From positions 1,364,001 through 1,428,000 of the forward strand of contig AP026969.1 in NCBI GenBank assembly GCA_027923965.1: a stretch of 64,000 nucleotides of DNA, read 5' to 3'. Below the pieces are notes generated by a model. That model searched no databases. It was not told the DNA's origin and was given only the letters and a program-made list of their open reading frames with translations. Below, in pieces: positions 59,586 to 64,000 of the stretch; positions within the stretch are counted from its first letter, which is position 1, and the number at the start of each line of letters is the position of its first letter. Source of the DNA: Comamonadaceae bacterium OS-1 (lineage in GTDB: Bacteria; Pseudomonadota; Gammaproteobacteria; Burkholderiales; Burkholderiaceae_C). Made by a program: the position numbers and the translations under genes.

Positions 59586-60536
59586 ATGACGAACTTGCCC
59601 CTGATTTCCCGCCGCCACGTGCTGGCTGCCGCTACGTTGGCTGTACCCGCATTCAACACCTTCGCCCAGGCCCCCCGCGTGCTGCGCATCGGCAACCAGA
59701 AAGGCGTGCTGAGCTTTTTGAAAGCCCGTGGCACGCTGGAAAAGCGCCTGGCCCCGCTGGGCGTGAGCGTCACCTGGACCGAGTTCAACGTCGGGCCGGT
59801 GCAGTTGGAGGCGCTCAACGTCGGCGCCATCGACTTTGGTGACGTGGGCGAAGCCCCGCCCATCTTCGCCCAGGCCGCCGGTGCGCCGCTGGTCTATGTA
59901 GCGGCAACCGCACCCCTGGTTGGCAGCGAGGCGGTGATCGTCCCCAAAGGCTCGGCGGTGCAAAAGATTGCCGATCTGAAGGGCAAGAAAGTGGCCTACA
60001 ACAAGGGCTCGAACGTGCAGTTCTTTCTGGCCAAGCTGCTGGAGAAAAACGGCCTGGCCTACAACGATGTGCAGCACGTGCACCTGGCACCCGCCGATGC
60101 CCGCGCTGCTTTCACCCAGGGCGCGGTGGATGCCTGGGTGATCTGGGACCCGTTCTTCGCCGCCGCGCAAAAAACGCTGGACGCACGCCTGCTGGCCGAT
60201 GCCACCGGTGTGGTCAACAACCGGGGCTACTACTTCAGCTCGCGCAGTTTTTCCGACAAGAACGCCGACATCCTGCGCATCGCGGTGGAAGAGGTGACCG
60301 CCATCGACAAATGGTTCGGCACCGACCGCGCCGCTGCTGCCGCCGAATACGCGGCCATCCTGGGCCTGGACCGCAGCGTGGCCGAGCTGACCTTGCAGCG
60401 CCGCCCCGTCGGCACCGTGCCCATCACCAAAGCCATCCTGGCCGAGCAGCAGGTGATTGCCGACACCTTCTTTGACCTCAAGCTGCTGCCCCGCAAGATC
60501 AGCATTCTGGAAGCCGCCCAGGCGGGCGTGGCCTGA
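59586..60536 (+). CDS. ssuA: Aliphatic sulfonate-binding protein, first copy
   Basis: A 316 aa periplasmic binding protein. The signal has twin arginines (ISRRHVLAAATLAVPAFNTF), so Tat export is possible. Core motifs are LRIGNQKGVLSFLKARG, EFNVGPVQLEALNVGAIDFG and ADARAAFTQGAVDAWVIWDP, typical of SsuA. It feeds the SsuC permease. Ten bases separate it from a second, diverged copy. Confidence 0.93.
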   Translation: MTNLPLISRRHVLAAATLAVPAFNTFAQAPRVLRIGNQKGVLSFLKARGTLEKRLAPLGVSVTWTEFNVGPVQLEALNVGAIDFGDVGEAPPIFAQAAGAPLVYVAATAPLVGSEAVIVPKGSAVQKIADLKGKKVAYNKGSNVQFFLAKLLEKNGLAYNDVQHVHLAPADARAAFTQGAVDAWVIWDPFFAAAQKTLDARLLADATGVVNNRGYYFSSRSFSDKNADILRIAVEEVTAIDKWFGTDRAAAAAEYAAILGLDRSVAELTLQRRPVGTVPITKAILAEQQVIADTFFDLKLLPRKISILEAAQAGVA

Positions 60537-60546
60537 GGAGACCGCC

Positions 60547-61539
60547 ATGGATGCAAATGACGATCGCCGCAACCTGCTGCGGGTACTTGCCACCGGGGCC
60601 GCAAGTTTTGGCATTTTTAGCCCTCTTGCGCTCATCCCATCAGCACAAGCAGCTACTAAAAATGTAGCGGATGCCCCTTTGCAGCAACTGCGCATCGGCT
60701 ACCAGAAATCCGCCGTCAACCTGGTCATCACCAAGCAACTGGGCTGGCTGGAAAAGCGCCTGCCTGCGACCAGGATCACCTGGCTGGAGTTCCCCGCCGG
60801 GCCGCAACTACTGGAGGCCTTGTCGGTCGGCAGCCTGGAATTTGGCCTGACCGGTGACGCACCCCCGGTGTTCGCCCAGGCCGCGGGCAAGGACCTGGTC
60901 TACGTAGGGGCCGAGCCGCCCAAGCCCGACAGCTCGGCCATCTTGACGCAGACCGATTCCCCGCTGCGCACCCTGGCCGATCTGAAGGGCCGCAAGGTGG
61001 CGCTGCAAAAGGGGTCGAGCGCCCACTTTCTGCTGGTGCGCGCGGTGGAGAAGGCCGGTTTGCAGTGGAGCGACATCCAGCCCATCTACCTCACGCCCGC
61101 CGATGCACGGGCCGCCTTTGAGCGCAAAAGCGTGGATGCCTGGGCCATCTGGGACCCGTTCTACGCCGCCACCGAGTTGGCCGTGCAACCCCGCGTGCTG
61201 GCCAATGGCCGCGGCCTGTCGAACAACAACTCGTTCTACCTAGCATCCAGAAGTTTTGCCAGCCAGCACCCGCAGGCGATTGCCGTGCTGTTTGAGGAAC
61301 TCACCCGCGCCGACCGCCTGGCGCAGGACGACCGCAAGCAGGCCATCCAGTTGATCGCCGACTTCAGCGGCTTGGACGCAGGCGTAGTCAGCCTTTTTTT
61401 GACCCGCCGCCCGCGCTCGCCGGTGGCCCCGTTGGCGGCTTCCACCGTGGCCGACCAGCAGCGCGTAGCGCAGGCGTTTTTCAAGATCGGCCTGATTCCC
61501 AAACCCGTAACGGTGCTTGATGCCGTACTGAAAAGCTAA
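60547..61539 (+). CDS. Aliphatic sulfonate-binding protein, second copy
   Basis: A 330 aa SsuA paralogue of the gene directly upstream: compare LRIGYQKSAVNLVITKQLGW, EFPAGPQLLEALSVGSLEFG and ADARAAFERKSVDAWAIWDP. The differences in the ligand-binding half suggest a different substrate range. The signal-peptide core and cleavage region (PLALIPSAQAATKN) is encoded by a dispersed repeat copy at 60608-60670. The start is ATG 60547 after GAGGAG. It is 15 bp before ssuD. Confidence 0.9.
   Translation: MDANDDRRNLLRVLATGAASFGIFSPLALIPSAQAATKNVADAPLQQLRIGYQKSAVNLVITKQLGWLEKRLPATRITWLEFPAGPQLLEALSVGSLEFGLTGDAPPVFAQAAGKDLVYVGAEPPKPDSSAILTQTDSPLRTLADLKGRKVALQKGSSAHFLLVRAVEKAGLQWSDIQPIYLTPADARAAFERKSVDAWAIWDPFYAATELAVQPRVLANGRGLSNNNSFYLASRSFASQHPQAIAVLFEELTRADRLAQDDRKQAIQLIADFSGLDAGVVSLFLTRRPRSPVAPLAASTVADQQRVAQAFFKIGLIPKPVTVLDAVLKS
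60608..60670 (-). repeat. Dispersed short repeat, copy 10, encoding the SsuA-2 signal peptide core
   Basis: Reverse copy, very well preserved: GGCATTTTTAGCCCTCTTGC, GCTCATCCCATCAGCACAAG, CAGCTACTAAAAATGTAGC. It is read in frame as the hydrophobic segment and cleavage site of the second sulfonate-binding protein. Confidence 0.8.
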
Positions 61540-61554
61540 TTGACCGAGGCCCTT

Positions 61555-62730
61555 ATGCAAGTTTTCTGGTTCATCCCTACCCATGGCGACAGCCGCTACC
61601 TCGGCACCGCCCAGGGCGCACGCGAAATCAACTACGACTACCTGAAACAGGTAGCCCAGGCGGCCGACAGCCTGGGTTATGAGGGCGTGCTGCTGCCCAC
61701 CGGCCGTTCGTGCGAAGACCCCTGGGTGGTGGCGGCCAGCCTGTTGCCGGTGACCCAACGTCTGAAGTTCCTGGTGGCCGTGCGGCCCGGCCTGCACCAG
61801 CCCAGCCTGGCGGCCCGCATGGCCGCTACCTTCGACCGGCTATCGGGCGGGCGGCTGATGATCAACCTGGTGACCGGCGGCGACCAGACCGAGCTGGAAG
61901 GCGATGGGGTCTATCTGGACCACGCCCAGCGCTACCAGCAGTCGGCCGAGTTCATCCGCATCTGGCGCGAAATCCTGGCCCACAGCCATGAGGGCAAGGC
62001 GTTCAACTTCGAGGGCGAGCACCTCAGCGTCACCGGGGCCAAGCTGCTGTACCCCCCGGTGCAAAAGCCGTATCCGCCCGTGTACTTCGGCGGTTCGTCC
62101 GATGCGGCGCACGATCTGGCGGCCGAGCAGGTCGATACCTACCTGACCTGGGGCGAGCCTCCGGCCGACGTGGCCAAGAAGGTGGCCGATGTACGCGCCC
62201 GGGCTGCCAAACATGGCCGCACGGTGAAGTTTGGCATCCGCCTGCACGTCATCGTGCGCGAAACCGAGGCCGAGGCCTGGGCCGCCGCTGAGAGCCTGAT
62301 CAGCAAGCTGGACGACGACACCGTCATCCGCGCCCAGGCCGCGTTCGCCAGGATGGATTCGGCAGGCCAGCGCCGCATGGCCGCCCTGCACGGCAGCGGT
62401 AAGAAGCGCACCCGCGCCGACCTGGAAATCAGCCCCAACCTGTGGGCCGGTGTGGGCCTGGTGCGCGGCGGCGCGGGCACGGCCCTGGTGGGCGACCCGC
62501 AGACGGTGGCGGCCCGCATGCAGGAGTACGCAGACATCGGGCTGGACACCTTTGTGCTGTCGGGCTACCCGCACCTGGAAGAGGCCTACCGCTTCGCCGA
62601 ACTGGTGTTCCCGCTGTTGCCTCTACAGCTGCAAGAAAAGTTGCAAGACCAGTTGCCCGGCCAGCGCCTGACCGGGCCGTTTGGCGAGGTGGTGGCCAAC
62701 GAATACCTGCCGCGTGTCTCCCAAAGTTAG
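61555..62730 (+). CDS. ssuD: FMNH2-dependent alkanesulfonate monooxygenase
   Basis: A 391 aa luciferase-like TIM-barrel enzyme that converts alkanesulfonates to aldehyde plus sulfite using FMNH2 from SsuE. Recognisable are [16 protein letters not shown] at the start, [19 protein letters not shown] (active-site Cys/Asp region), [18 protein letters not shown] and [17 protein letters not shown]. Length fits E. coli SsuD (381). ATG 61555 is preferred over a TTG five codons upstream. Confidence 0.95.
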   Translation: MQVFWFIPTHGDSRYLGTAQGAREINYDYLKQVAQAADSLGYEGVLLPTGRSCEDPWVVAASLLPVTQRLKFLVAVRPGLHQPSLAARMAATFDRLSGGRLMINLVTGGDQTELEGDGVYLDHAQRYQQSAEFIRIWREILAHSHEGKAFNFEGEHLSVTGAKLLYPPVQKPYPPVYFGGSSDAAHDLAAEQVDTYLTWGEPPADVAKKVADVRARAAKHGRTVKFGIRLHVIVRETEAEAWAAAESLISKLDDDTVIRAQAAFARMDSAGQRRMAALHGSGKKRTRADLEISPNLWAGVGLVRGGAGTALVGDPQTVAARMQEYADIGLDTFVLSGYPHLEEAYRFAELVFPLLPLQLQEKLQDQLPGQRLTGPFGEVVANEYLPRVSQS

Positions 62731-62751
62731 TGCCAAAGCTAAAGGAAAAGT

Positions 62752-63138
62752 ATGAACATCCACTCCATCCACCACGCCCAGCTGCCGTTCCGCGCGGGCG
62801 ACGAGGCGCAGATCCGGCGCTTTTACAACCAGCTGATCGGCCTGACCGAGTTCCACTACGGCGAGCACGTGGCCAGCAATACGCCGCTGCGCTTCGTGGC
62901 CGGCCACCAGCGCATCGACCTGGTGCCTACCGACAACTGGCAGCCCAACCCCATCCCCAGCCATTTGGCGTTCGAGGTGCAAGGCCTGCCCACGCTGCGC
63001 AACCGCCTGCTGTCTGCCGATGTGCCGCTGGAAGAAAGCCGCCCGCTGGTGGGCTACCTGCGCTTTTACGTGAAAGATCCGGCGGGCAACCAGCTGGAGT
63101 TTCTGGAACCCGACGCATCGCAGGCGAGCACTGTATGA
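62752..63138 (+). CDS. VOC-superfamily (glyoxalase-fold) protein in the ssu operon
   Basis: A 128 aa protein with the paired beta-alpha-beta-beta-beta units of the vicinal oxygen chelate fold. Potential metal ligands are His7/His8 (IHHAQLPF), a His in IPSHLAFEV and Glu in NQLEFLEP. Its sequence is related to glyoxalase/bleomycin-resistance/dioxygenase small proteins. It lies between ssuD and ssuC and overlaps ssuC by 4 bp, so it is part of the operon. A role with sulfonate-derived products is suggested only by position. AAGGAAAAG precedes the ATG. Confidence 0.85.
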   Translation: MNIHSIHHAQLPFRAGDEAQIRRFYNQLIGLTEFHYGEHVASNTPLRFVAGHQRIDLVPTDNWQPNPIPSHLAFEVQGLPTLRNRLLSADVPLEESRPLVGYLRFYVKDPAGNQLEFLEPDASQASTV

Positions 63139-64000
63139 GCGGCCCCCTGACTTCTCTGCGCGAAGTGCAGACCACGCCCTTCCCCCACACCGCCGCCGAC
63201 TTGCCGGATACGCCGGAAACCCCTTTCCCGTTCAGGGCGTTCGCCGCCAGCGTAGGCCAGGGCTTGCTGCCCTGGTTGCTGCCCATCGTGCTGGTGGTGG
63301 CCTGGCAAATCGCCAGCAGCACCGGCTGGCTGGCCACGCGCATCCTGCCCGCGCCGCTGGACGTGTTCAAGGCCGCCTGGACCCTGGCCGCCTCGGGCGA
63401 GCTGGCCAAGCATGTGAGCGTGAGCGCCGGGCGCGCGCTGACCGGCCTGGCCATCGGCGGCGGGCTGGGCCTGGCGCTGGGGCTGCTGACGGGATCGGTG
63501 AAGTTCTTTGAGACTCTGTTCGACTCCAGCCTGCAGATGGTGCGCAACATCCCGGCGCTGTCGCTGATTCCGCTGGTGATTTTGTGGTTTGGCATCGACG
63601 AGACGGCCAAGCTGTTTCTGATCTCGGTGTCGGTGTTCTTCCCGATCTACCTCAACACCTTCCACGGCATCCGCAACGTGGACCCGGCGCTGATCGAGAT
63701 GGGGCGCAGCTACGGCCTCACGCGCTGGCAGCTGTACCGCGACATCATCCTGCCGGGCGCGCTGTCCAGCATCCTGGTGGGCCTGCGCTTCAGTTTGGGG
63801 CTGATGTGGGTGATTCTGATCGTGGCCGAAACCATCTCGGCCCAGGCCGGCATCGGCTACCTGACCATGAACGCCCGTGAGTTTTTGCAGACCGACATCG
63901 TGCTGGTCGGCATCCTGCTCTACGCCTTGCTGGGCAAGCTGGCCGACGTGTTTGCCCGCGGCCTGGAGCGCTACTTCCTGCGCTGGCACCCCGGGTATAT
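63135..64000 (+). CDS. ssuC: Aliphatic sulfonate ABC transporter permease, 3' end cut by window edge
   Basis: About 288 residues are visible of an inner-membrane permease. An N-terminal cytoplasmic extension of about 45 residues precedes the first span (WLLPIVLVVAWQIASSTG). The EAA loop is EMGRSYGLTRWQLYRDIILP, matching EAAxxxGxxxxxxxxxIxLP. It overlaps the VOC gene by ATGA. The ATPase SsuB should follow beyond the window. The visible part reaches almost the usual end of SsuC. Confidence 0.93.
   Translation, partial: MSGPLTSLREVQTTPFPHTAADLPDTPETPFPFRAFAASVGQGLLPWLLPIVLVVAWQIASSTGWLATRILPAPLDVFKAAWTLAASGELAKHVSVSAGRALTGLAIGGGLGLALGLLTGSVKFFETLFDSSLQMVRNIPALSLIPLVILWFGIDETAKLFLISVSVFFPIYLNTFHGIRNVDPALIEMGRSYGLTRWQLYRDIILPGALSSILVGLRFSLGLMWVILIVAETISAQAGIGYLTMNAREFLQTDIVLVGILLYALLGKLADVFARGLERYFLRWHPGY

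Overview
The window is high-GC, gene-dense chromosomal DNA from a betaproteobacterium, most likely family Comamonadaceae (Rhodoferax/Polaromonas-like). The basis is protein-level resemblance, the fourteen-gene nuo operon behind a tRNA-Leu, the thrS-infC-rpmI-rplT-pheST-ihfA order, and a dispersed short repeat that I associate with that family. The genus call is inference. I see no rRNA, insertion sequence, prophage, CRISPR array or plasmid marker. This is core genome with several regulatory and repeat features of interest.

Layout. 1-2387 (minus): leucine/isovalerate catabolism genes liuB (cut by the window edge) and liuA, divergent from an AraC-type regulator. 3505-7213: Sel1-repeat protein, guanine deaminase, dCTP deaminase, and a class II glutamine amidotransferase that overlaps gsiA. 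7210-12488: a complete glutathione-type ABC importer, gsiABCD. 12554-14795: a response-regulator/class III cyclase fusion and a YpfJ-like zinc peptidase. 14901-19751: rpsO, pnp, a quinone oxidoreductase, tpiA and secG. 19867-34748: tRNA-Leu(GAG), nuoA to nuoN and a DUF2818 gene, followed by a NUDIX hydrolase and a DUF1178 protein. 36032-46543: glutamate dehydrogenase, an FUSC-family membrane protein, an MsbA-like ABC exporter, and a divergent marR-outer membrane factor-emrA-emrB efflux operon. 46603-54689: thrS-infC-rpmI-rplT-pheS-pheT-ihfA-merR, then tRNA-Pro(GGG). 54882-57480 (minus): dienelactone hydrolase, NlpC/P60 peptidase and a two-domain lysozyme-inhibitor-like protein. 57886-64000: sulfate/sulfonate uptake and desulfonation genes (sbp, ssuE, two tandem ssuA, ssuD, a VOC protein, ssuC cut by the window edge).

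Most notable observations. (1) The thrS leader carries a complete attenuator: a 16-residue leader peptide with five Thr codons, a strong 1:2 hairpin over those codons, a 2:3 antiterminator pairing, and an intrinsic terminator 33-40 bp before thrS. (2) A dispersed repeat of about 50-65 bp occurs at least ten times. Several copies lie inside coding sequence, including one that encodes the signal-peptide core of the second SsuA. (3) A Dug3-like class II amidotransferase is translationally overlapped with a glutathione importer. (4) The marR promoter has a perfect palindromic operator in its spacer and predicts a nearly leaderless mRNA. (5) The infC-rpmI spacer contains mutually exclusive hairpins that suggest ribosomal-protein autoregulation.
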